This document shows positions 16,783 through 25,749 of a DNA stretch of 64,000 nt, one piece after another (within the stretch, counting starts at the first letter, position 1; each line of letters begins with the position of its first letter). Position numbers and translations under genes: made by a program. The notes beneath the pieces are model-generated. The model searched no databases. It saw nothing but the letters and a program-made list of their open reading frames with translations, and was not told the origin of the DNA. The stretch is from Pedobacter sp. MR2016-24 (GTDB lineage: Bacteria; Bacteroidota; Bacteroidia; Sphingobacteriales; Sphingobacteriaceae), in contig NZ_JAPIVO010000005.1 in NCBI RefSeq assembly GCF_026239655.1, positions 62,001 through 126,000 on the forward strand. Direction: 5' to 3'.

Positions 16783-19011
16783 CTATTTGGTAATCACTTC
16801 TACTGTTCCTCCATTTTTAAACAAGTCGTGCGATACAAAATATCCCTTATTCAATTTCCCATCTACCTTTATTGCCGTAATTCCCCTTCCTTTTCCTGGT
16901 TTTTTAATCCATAAAGTTTTACCGGAACTGGTTGTCCATTTCACTTCGTCGAACAGTGGTGCCGTAACCAGGTACTCAGGATCAGTTGCAGAGAATGTAT
17001 ACAAACCTAAAGCGCTCAACACATACCATGCAGACATTTCACCAGCATCATCCATGCCTGAAAGCGCGAGGCCTTTCTCACCAATTCCATATAAATTGTT
17101 CAGGATATTGTCCAGTACCTTTTGTGTTTTTTCTGGCTTGCCTATAAAAGTATACGCAAATGGTGCCTCATGATCCGGCTGGTTACCGTGACAATACTGT
17201 CCGATAAAAGTTTCTACATTTCTGGCAATATGTTTAGGGTTCCATGGCAGGGTAAACAAGGAATCAAGCTTAGATTCAAAACCTGCAGCGCCGCCATACA
17301 ACTGAATGAGTCCTTTCATATCATGTGGTGCAAAGAAAGATACCTGCCATGCATTAGCTTCCCTGTACATGTATTCATAATAAGGATGCTGGGGATCAAA
17401 AGGTTTAATCCAATCACCATTTGCCAATCTGCCCCTCATAAACCTGGTGGAAGGATCAAACATATTTTTATAATTTTCAGAACGTGCCATCAGGATCCTG
17501 TAGTTGGTACTGTCGCCTAATTTTTTAGCCATCTGTGCGAGCGAATAATCATCGTATGCATACTCCAGCGTTTTGGAAACTCCTGCTTTTGCTTTGGTTT
17601 CAACCCCCGGGTTGGGGACATCAGGATCTGAAATATATCCCTTTTCAATATATTCAGCAAGGTATGGTCGCGCTCCAGGTGATACATTAGCATTTCGCAG
17701 CAGGATAGCATAAGTGCCTTTTACATCAAAATCATCTATTCCTCTCAGGTAAGCTCCGGCGATAGAAGATGCGCCATGGTCACCGTGGAAGAAAGTAGGT
17801 ATAAAACCTGTCTTATCTCCCACATCCTTCATGGATTTGATCACATCAAGGGCAACCCGGGGAGATATCAATCCCAGCAAAACATCTTTATTGCGATAAG
17901 TATCCCAAAGTGAAGGCTCTGTATAATAATTGAAATCAGTTGATTGAACCCGGTTGTTTTTAGCGTCAGTATATTCACCGTTTACATCACTGCGCAATGC
18001 CGGCCAGAGTAATGAACGGTACAGACAAGAGTACAGCATCTGCTTCTGTTTTTCTGTACCCCCTTTTAACTGGATTTTAGAAAGTACCTGTTCCCAGGTC
18101 TGCGAAGCCTCCTGATGTATCTGATCAAACGTTTTAGCTCCTATTTCCTTTTCAAGATTTTCTTTTGCATTTTCAGTACTCACATAGGAAATACCTATCT
18201 TAACCTCAACTGGTCCTATATGTGTATTTGACAGCTTAACACGTGCAAAACCTCCGGCTTTATCTGCATCTGTTTTTTCGACTGAGGTGATATCAGTGTT
18301 TAATATCGCATAGAAATAGACATGTTCACCCGGACGCTGACTTCCCTTCAATACATTTTTACCGACCTGCTCTATCTCCCAGCTGGTAATATGATTGTTG
18401 GCCCTGCCGAGATCGAATATAATTTGTCTGCCGCTTTGATCAGCAAAATCATATCTGTGAAATCCGCTTCTCAAGGTAGAGGTAAGGCTCACTTTTACTT
18501 TATAAGTATCGAGATATACCTGGTAAAATCCGGGTGCGGAATTTTCTTTATCATGAGAAAATTTAGACCCAAATTCTTTAGGATTCCGGCTTTTGCCTTC
18601 TATAGTATTACGGGAGGCTTGAATTGCAGCTTTCGCATCAGCGATCCCTGCTTCCCATACAGGCATAAGGGGAATATTGCAAAGATTCCAGTGTCCTTTA
18701 TTGGTATGGGTAAAGCCATAAATCATATCGTCTTCATATTCATAGCCTGCACCGGAGCCATACTCTGTCATAGGGCTCAACTGTACCATCGCATTGGGCA
18801 TTGAACTGCCTGGAAATGTTAATCCGGCCCATGAGCGCCAGTCTTTCGGCAATTCGTAGCCCAGAATTTTCGGATCAGTAAGCGGATAGCTGCCTATAAA
18901 AGTATTCACATATCTCCCATAGCTTTTTGGTTGCTGCGCTTTTACAACAGATCCGGATACAGCAGCCAGCGCGAATACAGTAAGCAGCGATTTTTTGATA
19001 ATGTTTGTCAT
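16783..19011 (-). CDS. GH92 family alpha-mannosidase, secreted
   Basis: A 742-residue glycoside hydrolase with a signal peptide ending near residue 25 (SGSVVKAQQ). GH92 hallmarks are present: YVNTFIGSYPL near the start, GLTFPGSSMPNAMVQLSPM, the (alpha/alpha)6 region with GNQPDHEAPF (the likely catalytic acid is E615), and GDDAGE-like SGMDDAGEMSAWYV. GH92 enzymes are calcium-dependent exo-alpha-mannosidases that trim N-glycan or yeast mannan. The gene lies 54 bp after dnaE2 on the same strand but has no obvious link to repair. No SusCD pair is adjacent, so it is an isolated CAZyme gene. Confidence 0.93.
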   Translation of the reverse strand: MTNIIKKSLLTVFALAAVSGSVVKAQQPKSYGRYVNTFIGSYPLTDPKILGYELPKDWRSWAGLTFPGSSMPNAMVQLSPMTEYGSGAGYEYEDDMIYGFTHTNKGHWNLCNIPLMPVWEAGIADAKAAIQASRNTIEGKSRNPKEFGSKFSHDKENSAPGFYQVYLDTYKVKVSLTSTLRSGFHRYDFADQSGRQIIFDLGRANNHITSWEIEQVGKNVLKGSQRPGEHVYFYAILNTDITSVEKTDADKAGGFARVKLSNTHIGPVEVKIGISYVSTENAKENLEKEIGAKTFDQIHQEASQTWEQVLSKIQLKGGTEKQKQMLYSCLYRSLLWPALRSDVNGEYTDAKNNRVQSTDFNYYTEPSLWDTYRNKDVLLGLISPRVALDVIKSMKDVGDKTGFIPTFFHGDHGASSIAGAYLRGIDDFDVKGTYAILLRNANVSPGARPYLAEYIEKGYISDPDVPNPGVETKAKAGVSKTLEYAYDDYSLAQMAKKLGDSTNYRILMARSENYKNMFDPSTRFMRGRLANGDWIKPFDPQHPYYEYMYREANAWQVSFFAPHDMKGLIQLYGGAAGFESKLDSLFTLPWNPKHIARNVETFIGQYCHGNQPDHEAPFAYTFIGKPEKTQKVLDNILNNLYGIGEKGLALSGMDDAGEMSAWYVLSALGLYTFSATDPEYLVTAPLFDEVKWTTSSGKTLWIKKPGKGRGITAIKVDGKLNKGYFVSHDLFKNGGTVEVITK

Positions 19012-19065
19012 TGCAAGATAATTTGGTCGGTTGTAAATATATAGTTTACATCTCCACGATACAAA

Positions 19066-22000
19066 TTATTTAAAATTCCTTCCACTATGAAATGCATTAT
19101 TAGCTACATCTTCCCTAACCTGTGACCTTTTATCCTGTGCAGCATAAGCTGTATTTTTTTCACTAAGCGCTGATGCAGTCAGCACCGGCAGATCATCTCC
19201 CTCCCGCTGTGCAAGTTTACCCAGCATCTTACTGAGATCCACACATTTACTCACAATCACATGCACCACTTCCTTTTCACGCTGCAAACGGCCTTCAACC
19301 ATCAATAATTTGGCATGCAAAATTTCCTTCCTGTACTTTTCAAATAGCTTTTGAAAAACGACGAGATTAGTAAAACCCGTCTCATCTTCAATAGTTATGA
19401 AACACACACCACCCGCTGTTCCGGGACGCTGACGTACCAATACGAGTCCGGCTACTTTTACCTGCTGACCATCAGTTGTATCGTTGCTGATGCCATGACA
19501 GGAAAGAATACGTAACATTTCCAGCTGACTTCGTATAAAACTCACAGGATGTGCTTTGAGCGACAATCCTAAAGATGCATAATCCTGAACGACATGTTCG
19601 CCCTTACTCATCAAAGGCAATTCCACCTGCGTTTCCAGTACGCTCTCTGAAGGCTGACCTTTGAACAATTTTTCGGGCATATCTTTGAGTGCAGAGATCT
19701 CCCAAAGTGCTTTTCTCCGGTCTAAACCCATGGAACGGAAGGCATCGGCATCAGCTAACCTTTCCAGTACCAATACAGATACGCCGGCATCACGTATGGC
19801 GGTGATGCTTTGATAAGGCTGTACACGGCCAGCGACCAGAACCTCTATCTCTTCCTTTCTGACACCACTTACCTGCCTGAAACCTAAACGGATGGCATGG
19901 AACTTAGCAGTTTTTTCTTCCAGCAGATTATCCCACAAAGAATAATTCACATCTGCTTCGCGCACCTCTACTGTATGTTTCTGTGCGTCTATCACAATCT
20001 GCGCAGGCTGGTAAAAACCCATCGGCATACTGTTCAATAAAGCAGTAGCGAATACATCCGGATAATAATGTTTTAAATAGCATGACACATAAACCAGTAA
20101 GGCAAAAGATACAGCATGACTTTCAGGAAAGCCATAACTCCCGAAACCTTCCAGCTGTTTAAAAATTCTTCTCGCAAAATGTACGCTATATCCTTTAGCT
20201 ACCATTCCGTCAATCAGCTTTTTTTCATATTGATTCACCATCCCTTTAAACTTGAAAGTAGCCATGCTACGCCGCAAACCGTCGGCTTCTGCCGGGCTAA
20301 ACCCAGCCGCTATTATAGCAATTTTCATGGCCTGTTCCTGAAAAAGCGGCACACCATAGGTTCTATTCAGAATTTCTTTCAATTCCGGGGAATCATACTC
20401 AACTTCCGCCTCATCGTTACGTCGCTTCAGGTAAGGGTGCACCATATCTCCCTGGATAGGTCCGGGCCGTACAATGGCCACTTCAACAACCAGATCATAA
20501 AAACATTTAGGGCGCAGTCTGGGCAGCATGGCCATTTGAGCACGACTCTCAATCTGGAATACGCCGAGTGTATCTGCGGCACTGATCATTTTATAAACTT
20601 CCGTATCGTCCTCAGGGACATTGGCTAAAGTAAAATTTTCCCCATAATGATCGCGACATAAATCAAAAGCTTTCCTGATGCAGGTGAGCATTCCGAGTGC
20701 GAGCACATCCACCTTTAAAAAGCCCAGTTCGTCAATATCATCCTTATTCCATTCTATGTTTGTGCGGTTTTCCATGCGCGCATTCAGAATCGGGCACAGA
20801 TCTGTAAGTTTACCATTGGTTACTACAAATCCCCCGGTATGCTGGCCAAGCTGCCTGGGGAAACCTATCATTTGGGCAGTGAGCTCCAGTGTTTTTTTTA
20901 AATGCGGATCATCCGGGTTCAAGCCCTGTTCAATCAGCCTTTCCTTTTCAAACCACTCATCGGTATGTTGCCACAGTGAACCGGAAAGCCTGTTAATTGT
21001 ATCTACAGAAAGTCCCATGGCTTTACCCACATCGCGAATTGCTCCTTTCTGATGTTGCTGAGTAACTGTAGCCACTATTGCAGCCCTGTCCCTTCCATAT
21101 TTATCATAAATATACTGGATGATTTCCTCCCGCCGTTCATGCTCAAAATCCACATCAATATCCGGCGGTTCATTCCGGTCAGACGAAATGAAGCGTTCAA
21201 AAAGCAGATTAAACTTCATGGGGTTAACTGAAGTTATGCCCAGACAAAAACAAATAGCTGAATTTGCGGCAGAACCCCGCCCCTGGCAAAGGATTTTTCT
21301 GTTGCGCGCTTCGCGAACTATATCTTCCACAAAAAGAAAATAGTTGGCATAATCCATCTGTTTTACAAATTCCATTTCACGGTTAACCATGTCTGTTACC
21401 TTCTCCGGGATTACTTTCCCGTAAAACTGATGTGCCCCTTTCCATGTAAGGTATTCTAACTCCTCCAGCGGACTGCGCCCGCTTTTGTTGATCTCTTCCG
21501 GATAGACATACTTCAGTTCATCCAGTGAAAAAGTACAGGCTTCTGATAAATGCAGTGTATTTTCAAAGGCTTCAGGATGTCTGCGGAATAGTCGGTAGAT
21601 CTCATCAACGGGTTTTAGATACCGCTCAGCATTCTGGTGCAGACCAAAACCTGCCTCATGTACTGTACATTTCTCACGAACACAAGTCAGCACATCCTGC
21701 AGTTCCCTCCTGGAAGGATCATGGTAGTGCACATCGCCGGTGGCGACCATGGGGATATCAAATCGCTCAGCTAACTGTGAAATCCGAAAGATGAGTTTAT
21801 CATCATTGCCAAGATAGGTTCTTGATGCGGCCAGATAAAGCTGATTGCCCAGTGCCTCCCGATACTGAGCAATTGCTTCAGTAAAGGGATCGTCAAACTG
21901 AAATTTGCGGTTTAATGTGCCGGGCATTACTGCCGCAAATAAAATGCCTTTGGCATGTTCATACACATCTGTCCGGGAAATATGGCAGGAACCTTTTTCT

Positions 22001-22296
22001 GCACGCAGATTGCCTTTGGTCAATAGTGCCGATAAACGGCAGTAGGCATCCTTGTCTGTCGGGTAAGCCAGCAGACTCGGTCCATCCAGCAAATCCAGCC
22101 TGCATGCAGGAATAAGTTTGATATTTTTTTCGCGGCATGCCGCATATGCCCTCACAATGCCAGCCAGTGTATTGCGGTCAGTAATTGCTATTTTTTTATA
22201 TCCTAAGGCTTCCGCCCGATCTACTAATTCATTTGCATGAGATGCCCCGCGCAGAAAACTAAAATTAGAGGTTACCTGTAATTCACTATATTCCAT
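19066..22296 (-). CDS. dnaE2: Error-prone DNA polymerase III alpha subunit DnaE2
   Basis: About 1,076 residues, the size of DnaE2 rather than replicative DnaE. It has the PHP domain (ELQVTSNFSFLRGASHANEL at the start) and the polymerase core with PDIDVDFEHERRE, which holds catalytic aspartates near residue 390. A GRGSAANS loop, a helix-hairpin-helix region and a C-terminal OB fold (VKVAGLVLVRQRPG) are also present. DnaE2 performs damage-induced translesion synthesis with ImuA and ImuB. The frame is open to 22335, but the ATG at 22296 (MEYSELQVTS) matches the family start. It is third in the imuA-imuB-dnaE2 operon, 11 bp after imuB. Confidence 0.95.
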   Translation of the reverse strand: MEYSELQVTSNFSFLRGASHANELVDRAEALGYKKIAITDRNTLAGIVRAYAACREKNIKLIPACRLDLLDGPSLLAYPTDKDAYCRLSALLTKGNLRAEKGSCHISRTDVYEHAKGILFAAVMPGTLNRKFQFDDPFTEAIAQYREALGNQLYLAASRTYLGNDDKLIFRISQLAERFDIPMVATGDVHYHDPSRRELQDVLTCVREKCTVHEAGFGLHQNAERYLKPVDEIYRLFRRHPEAFENTLHLSEACTFSLDELKYVYPEEINKSGRSPLEELEYLTWKGAHQFYGKVIPEKVTDMVNREMEFVKQMDYANYFLFVEDIVREARNRKILCQGRGSAANSAICFCLGITSVNPMKFNLLFERFISSDRNEPPDIDVDFEHERREEIIQYIYDKYGRDRAAIVATVTQQHQKGAIRDVGKAMGLSVDTINRLSGSLWQHTDEWFEKERLIEQGLNPDDPHLKKTLELTAQMIGFPRQLGQHTGGFVVTNGKLTDLCPILNARMENRTNIEWNKDDIDELGFLKVDVLALGMLTCIRKAFDLCRDHYGENFTLANVPEDDTEVYKMISAADTLGVFQIESRAQMAMLPRLRPKCFYDLVVEVAIVRPGPIQGDMVHPYLKRRNDEAEVEYDSPELKEILNRTYGVPLFQEQAMKIAIIAAGFSPAEADGLRRSMATFKFKGMVNQYEKKLIDGMVAKGYSVHFARRIFKQLEGFGSYGFPESHAVSFALLVYVSCYLKHYYPDVFATALLNSMPMGFYQPAQIVIDAQKHTVEVREADVNYSLWDNLLEEKTAKFHAIRLGFRQVSGVRKEEIEVLVAGRVQPYQSITAIRDAGVSVLVLERLADADAFRSMGLDRRKALWEISALKDMPEKLFKGQPSESVLETQVELPLMSKGEHVVQDYASLGLSLKAHPVSFIRSQLEMLRILSCHGISNDTTDGQQVKVAGLVLVRQRPGTAGGVCFITIEDETGFTNLVVFQKLFEKYRKEILHAKLLMVEGRLQREKEVVHVIVSKCVDLSKMLGKLAQREGDDLPVLTASALSEKNTAYAAQDKRSQVREDVANNAFHSGRNFK

Positions 22297-22307
22297 ATCT
22301 CCCTCTT

Positions 22308-23816
22308 TTATGCAAAAAAACCATGGATAAACCATTTATATTTCTGATCTCCATCATAATGTCCCGAACGAAACAGCCAGTAGCGCTGCCCCAGATCATC
22401 CTCCACCTGGTAATAATCCCTGTGTTCTCCTTTATCCATCCACCATTCACGTTCAATACGCTCAGGTCCATCCGCCTTCACTATATAATGCTGAACACCA
22501 TTATAAATGAAAAATTTAGGCGGATGATCTGGAATTAAGGCCATTACTTCTATGGGATCCGGGCGGCGGAGCAACTCAGTAGGCCGTGGTTTGTCTGTAT
22601 TCCAATCTGTAATCCGTTTTTCAGTAACGGCATTTGCTGTTTTCAATGAACGTTCCGGCCAGTAACGTGTAGCAGGCAGGTAACGGCGGATTGCTTCCTG
22701 GCCCACCTTACCTGCTACTTTATCCAATAAGCGGATTACACTTTGATCATCCAAACCTGGCTTTACTGTCCAGATAGCTTCCTGTGGAACAACCATATCA
22801 TCCACTTGAGGTGCTTCAAGCACAAAAAGCTCGATCCCTAGACCAGGCTTGATCTGATCGATTTTTAACTGAAAGAGCTTAAACAAATGACTTACACTAT
22901 GCGTTGCTCCGCTCGTACCAATTGTTACCTGGATCACTTTGCCATCCAGACGGTAGCCGGTCAGCACACCTCTGCGTAGACCTTTTCCTTCAGCTTGCAG
23001 GCGGTGACATAAAATCTCAAGCAGTCTGGTAATGGCTAATTCAATACCTGTCCGAGTTTTAATCGGTTCTAAACAGGATAATCTCTCCTGAAAAGGTACG
23101 GGAACCTGCAATGGCTGCAACACTTCCTGTTCAGTACCCAGTGCCTGTGCCAGCCGTACCAAAAATTCCTCTCCAAATCTCCTGCGAAGTACCGAACGTG
23201 GCATGCCTATAAAACTTTTGATCTGGTAAAAACCAAGTTTACGCAATTTCAGCAATACTGCAGTGTCCAGCCGCAGCGCTTCAGGAGCGAGTGAAAGCAA
23301 AGCTTCCATATGTTCCCCTTCAGGAATCAATGGAGTAACTGTGCCAAAGCGGGACACTGCCCAGGCAGCACCAGGTGTATCTGCGAAAGCAAGCCTGACG
23401 TTATAACCTTTACTTTTTAATCTGGACACCATTTCTTTCAGGTATTCCCGCTCACCACCCCACAGATGAGCACAGCCACTCACGTCCATCAGTAATCCAT
23501 CCATTGCAAATTCATCTATAGCAACGAAAGGAGAATACCGCACGCACCATTCGCCAAGACCACGCAATAGTTTTAGCGGGCGGTCAGGTTTATCATCCAG
23601 TATTTCCAGTCCGGGACAGATCGCTTTAGCATCGGCCGACTGCATTCCTGTTTCAACACCAAAATTATGCGCAAGGGGACTTACTGCAGTAATGAGCATC
23701 CGTCCATGATCCGGTGCGGCAAAAACAAATGGCACCTCCGCAAGTTCGGGTCGCCGGATCAGTTGCCAGTCGGCCAGCAAGTGGCGGAACCAGATCGAAA
23801 CATATCGCTTTTGCAT
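22308..23816 (-). CDS. imuB: ImuB-like Y-family polymerase homologue
   Basis: A 502-residue DinB/UmuC-like protein. The N-terminus (KRYVSIWFRHLLADW) lacks the Asp of active Y-family polymerases. The second site is FVAIDEFAMDGLLMDVSG, with GCAHLWGGE downstream. This pattern fits ImuB, a catalytically inactive adaptor that bridges the beta clamp, DnaE2 and ImuA. The C-terminal extension after about residue 350 carries the family tail, where RPDPIEVMALIPDHPPKFF is prominent. The ATG lies 3 bp after the imuA stop, so translation is probably coupled. Confidence 0.92.
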   Translation of the reverse strand: MQKRYVSIWFRHLLADWQLIRRPELAEVPFVFAAPDHGRMLITAVSPLAHNFGVETGMQSADAKAICPGLEILDDKPDRPLKLLRGLGEWCVRYSPFVAIDEFAMDGLLMDVSGCAHLWGGEREYLKEMVSRLKSKGYNVRLAFADTPGAAWAVSRFGTVTPLIPEGEHMEALLSLAPEALRLDTAVLLKLRKLGFYQIKSFIGMPRSVLRRRFGEEFLVRLAQALGTEQEVLQPLQVPVPFQERLSCLEPIKTRTGIELAITRLLEILCHRLQAEGKGLRRGVLTGYRLDGKVIQVTIGTSGATHSVSHLFKLFQLKIDQIKPGLGIELFVLEAPQVDDMVVPQEAIWTVKPGLDDQSVIRLLDKVAGKVGQEAIRRYLPATRYWPERSLKTANAVTEKRITDWNTDKPRPTELLRRPDPIEVMALIPDHPPKFFIYNGVQHYIVKADGPERIEREWWMDKGEHRDYYQVEDDLGQRYWLFRSGHYDGDQKYKWFIHGFFA

Positions 23817-23819
23817 ACA

Positions 23820-24551
23820 TTACCCAATTTGCCGGTTCCTGTCTTCGGACCATATATTTTCTTTTTGCAGCGGTGCAACTTCAACGAAGGCATCACCAGC
23901 CCATTCCAGTATCCAGCTACCTGGATTACCATTACGCACTTTTTGTAATTCTACCTGCCAGCGCGGGAAGCCCAGACCTGGCAAACCGTCTTCTGCATTA
24001 CTCGGTAATGGACTAATCTGCCACCGTGCTGCAGTTACAGAACCTGCTGTTTTACGCGCCTCTTTACGCAGTATAAAACCTGTTACTCCACTTTCTTCTA
24101 CTGCCAGCTGCAATCTTCGCGATGCGGTGAGGCTCAGTTGGTTTAGTTCTGCTACTACTGCAGCCAGCCCTTCACATTTCAGTGCCTCTTCCATAATCCA
24201 GAGTACATCTTTTTCTGTTTTTACGTCGACAAAAATGATACGTTCCGGATCTGCGTTGAAAGCCCTTAACGCAGCAGGGAATAAACGCCTTGAAGTACTG
24301 ACCCACACACAGGCAGCACCACCATCCATAAGCACAGCCAGTAGCCCTGCAATGAACCCTCCACTGGCAGCAGCCTGCTCAGGGAAAACGGTAATAAATT
24401 CATGGATGGCCCGTTTAGGAAAAACACCGCCAGGAAAAGCACTTTCAATTACACCAAGGCCTATCTGCTCAGATGAAGCTGCTACAGTCGGCCGATAACC
24501 CTGCCACATCAGTATATTCTGTTGCAGCTTGTGTATCAAATCTCTTTTCAT
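23820..24551 (-). CDS. imuA: ImuA-like mutasome protein
   Basis: About 243 residues with a RecA/SulA-like core (HEFITVFPEQAAASGGFIAGLLAVL, ACVWVSTSRRLFPAALRAF, IIFVDVKTEKDVLWIMEEAL). This is the arrangement of ImuA proteins, which accompany ImuB and DnaE2 in SOS mutagenesis cassettes. The classical Walker A is degenerate, as is common in the family. The frame is open to 24566; the ATG at 24551 (MKRDLIHKLQQN) is chosen as the most family-like of three close Mets. It is first in the operon, directly behind a -7 box flanked by two near-identical palindromes. Confidence 0.9.
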   Translation of the reverse strand: MKRDLIHKLQQNILMWQGYRPTVAASSEQIGLGVIESAFPGGVFPKRAIHEFITVFPEQAAASGGFIAGLLAVLMDGGAACVWVSTSRRLFPAALRAFNADPERIIFVDVKTEKDVLWIMEEALKCEGLAAVVAELNQLSLTASRRLQLAVEESGVTGFILRKEARKTAGSVTAARWQISPLPSNAEDGLPGLGFPRWQVELQKVRNGNPGSWILEWAGDAFVEVAPLQKENIWSEDRNRQIG

Positions 24552-24577
24552 ATCCATATCACCCACCCAATTTAATG

Positions 24578-24592
24578 ACTAATTTAATTAGT
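24578..24592. promoter_or_regulatory. Candidate SOS operator O1 of the mutasome operon
   Basis: ACTAATTTAATTAGT is a perfect inverted repeat (ACTAAT/ATTAGT arms, 3-bp centre). It lies 26 bp before the imuA start, just downstream of the expected transcription start. It differs from O2 by one central base. Binding by a LexA-like repressor is inference. Confidence 0.6.
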
Positions 24593-24610
24593 AAAACGTT
24601 TAAACATCAA

Positions 24611-24618
24611 CAAACATA
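24611..24618 (-). promoter_or_regulatory. imuA: -7 promoter box of the imuA-imuB-dnaE2 operon
   Basis: Minus-strand TATGTTTG matches the Bacteroidota consensus TAnnTTTG exactly. It lies between the two operators, 2 bp downstream of O2. The -33 region is not recognisable, consistent with a weak, regulated promoter. Confidence 0.6.
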
Positions 24619-24620
24619 GT

Positions 24621-24635
24621 ACTAATTTTATTAGT
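24621..24635. promoter_or_regulatory. Candidate SOS operator O2 of the mutasome operon
   Basis: ACTAATTTTATTAGT is a perfect inverted repeat; with flanking bases the arms reach 7 bp (TACTAAT/ATTAGTA). It occupies the spacer just upstream of the -7 box, so a bound protein would exclude RNA polymerase. Its centre is 43 bp from that of O1, about four helical turns. Confidence 0.65.
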
Positions 24636-24731
24636 ATTACTGATCTTGTGGAAAAGATTTGGAATTATGTGTCAACCGATACATAAAAATTCTATCTTAG
24701 AAATCATTATTTAAGCAAGGTGATTACCATT

Positions 24732-25694
24732 ATGGATAAGCTTTTACATGCCCCCTTTCCTTTTCTGGAGCAATTCAGGCTCCACCATCATCCTGCCAAC
24801 ACGAATAAAAAAGCGGACGAATCTTTCCTGAGACTTGAAAAGCTTTTTCTCAGCATATTTGAAATCGGTCTCTTTGAAACCTATTCATTTATATATAGCC
24901 GCTGCAAGGATGAGCATGATTTTAAAGCCTGGCTGATTGACCTTAAAGGGGCAGAATTTTACCTGCATGCGGTAGTACAATTTAATTTAAGCACATCGGT
25001 GACCGGCAGATTGGAGAAAAAGCATTCGGATGACCCTCTTAGTCTGGTACAGCATGATTTTTGGAAACAGCAGGGTTACCTGAAAATTGAACAGCTGGTT
25101 AGTGAGGCCGACTGTGATGCGGTTTGTGATTTTATCTGTCATCACCTGGGTATTTCTTTAGCGGATCCAGCAACGTGGTATCCCGAACATCAGCTGATTC
25201 AGGGAATGATGGTGCAATTTTATCAGGGAAAGGAAATTGAAATGATCAGAAAGAATGAAAAAATCAGGCAGGTATTTGCGAGTCTTTACGGAAGTGAGCA
25301 GATTTATCCAAACACAGAAAAAGTGAGCTACAATCCCCCTGTTACTGGTAGTCATTTTTTCAGCGGAAGTCCGTTGCATTGGGACATCGATTTTACTACA
25401 GGTCCGGCATACTATATACAAGGCCTCGTTTATCTCAATGATGTGCCTGCAAATCGCGGTGCTTTTAGTCTTATTCCTGGATTTCAACATGAAATAGATA
25501 CTTACCTCCGTCAATATGAAGACCCTCAACAGGCTATCCTTGCACTTAGAGACAAAGGCCTTGAGCAGTTTATTCCGGGAAAAAAGGGAGATCTTATTGT
25601 ATGGCAGCAAGCTCTCCCCCATGCTGCAACGCCAAACCGGTCTGACTTGCCCAGGTTTGTGCAGTATGTGAGTTTTATAAAGGATTCTGAATAA
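24732..25694 (+). CDS. Phytanoyl-CoA dioxygenase family (PhyH) protein
   Basis: The protein has the non-haem iron facial triad of 2-oxoglutarate-dependent oxygenases: HWDID with H216 and D218, and HAATPNRSDLPRF with H297 and a following Arg that would bind 2-oxoglutarate. Residues 1-95 form an extra helical region (FEIGLFETYSFIYSR). PhyH enzymes hydroxylate fatty acyl, amino-acid or natural-product substrates; nothing identifies the substrate here. A GTG at 24720 is an alternative start, but the ATG at 24732 is preferred. It is divergent from imuA across the operator region, so damage-linked expression is possible but untested. Confidence 0.87.
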   Translation: MDKLLHAPFPFLEQFRLHHHPANTNKKADESFLRLEKLFLSIFEIGLFETYSFIYSRCKDEHDFKAWLIDLKGAEFYLHAVVQFNLSTSVTGRLEKKHSDDPLSLVQHDFWKQQGYLKIEQLVSEADCDAVCDFICHHLGISLADPATWYPEHQLIQGMMVQFYQGKEIEMIRKNEKIRQVFASLYGSEQIYPNTEKVSYNPPVTGSHFFSGSPLHWDIDFTTGPAYYIQGLVYLNDVPANRGAFSLIPGFQHEIDTYLRQYEDPQQAILALRDKGLEQFIPGKKGDLIVWQQALPHAATPNRSDLPRFVQYVSFIKDSE

Positions 25695-25749
25695 AACATC
25701 TGATTTGACTGGAATCACGGAGAAACCAGGAGACCTGTTGACAGTTGCT

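Noticed and set aside
18322..18804. 160-codon plus-strand open frame
   Set aside because: Antisense shadow of the GH92 gene with cysteine- and isoleucine-rich, non-family sequence.
19012..19065. Short GTAAA/TTTAC inverted repeat before the GH92 gene
   Set aside because: Arms of only 5 bp in AT-rich DNA are expected by chance.
20116..20628. 170-codon plus-strand open frame
   Set aside because: Lies wholly antisense to dnaE2, whose protein is unmistakable; the sequence has no protein-like motif.
22308..23816. ImuB as an active DinB-type polymerase
   Set aside because: The N-terminal metal-binding Asp is missing and the operon context is that of ImuB.
25158..25718. 186-codon minus-strand open frame opposite the PhyH gene
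   Set aside because: PhyH has intact catalytic motifs; the antisense frame shows none.
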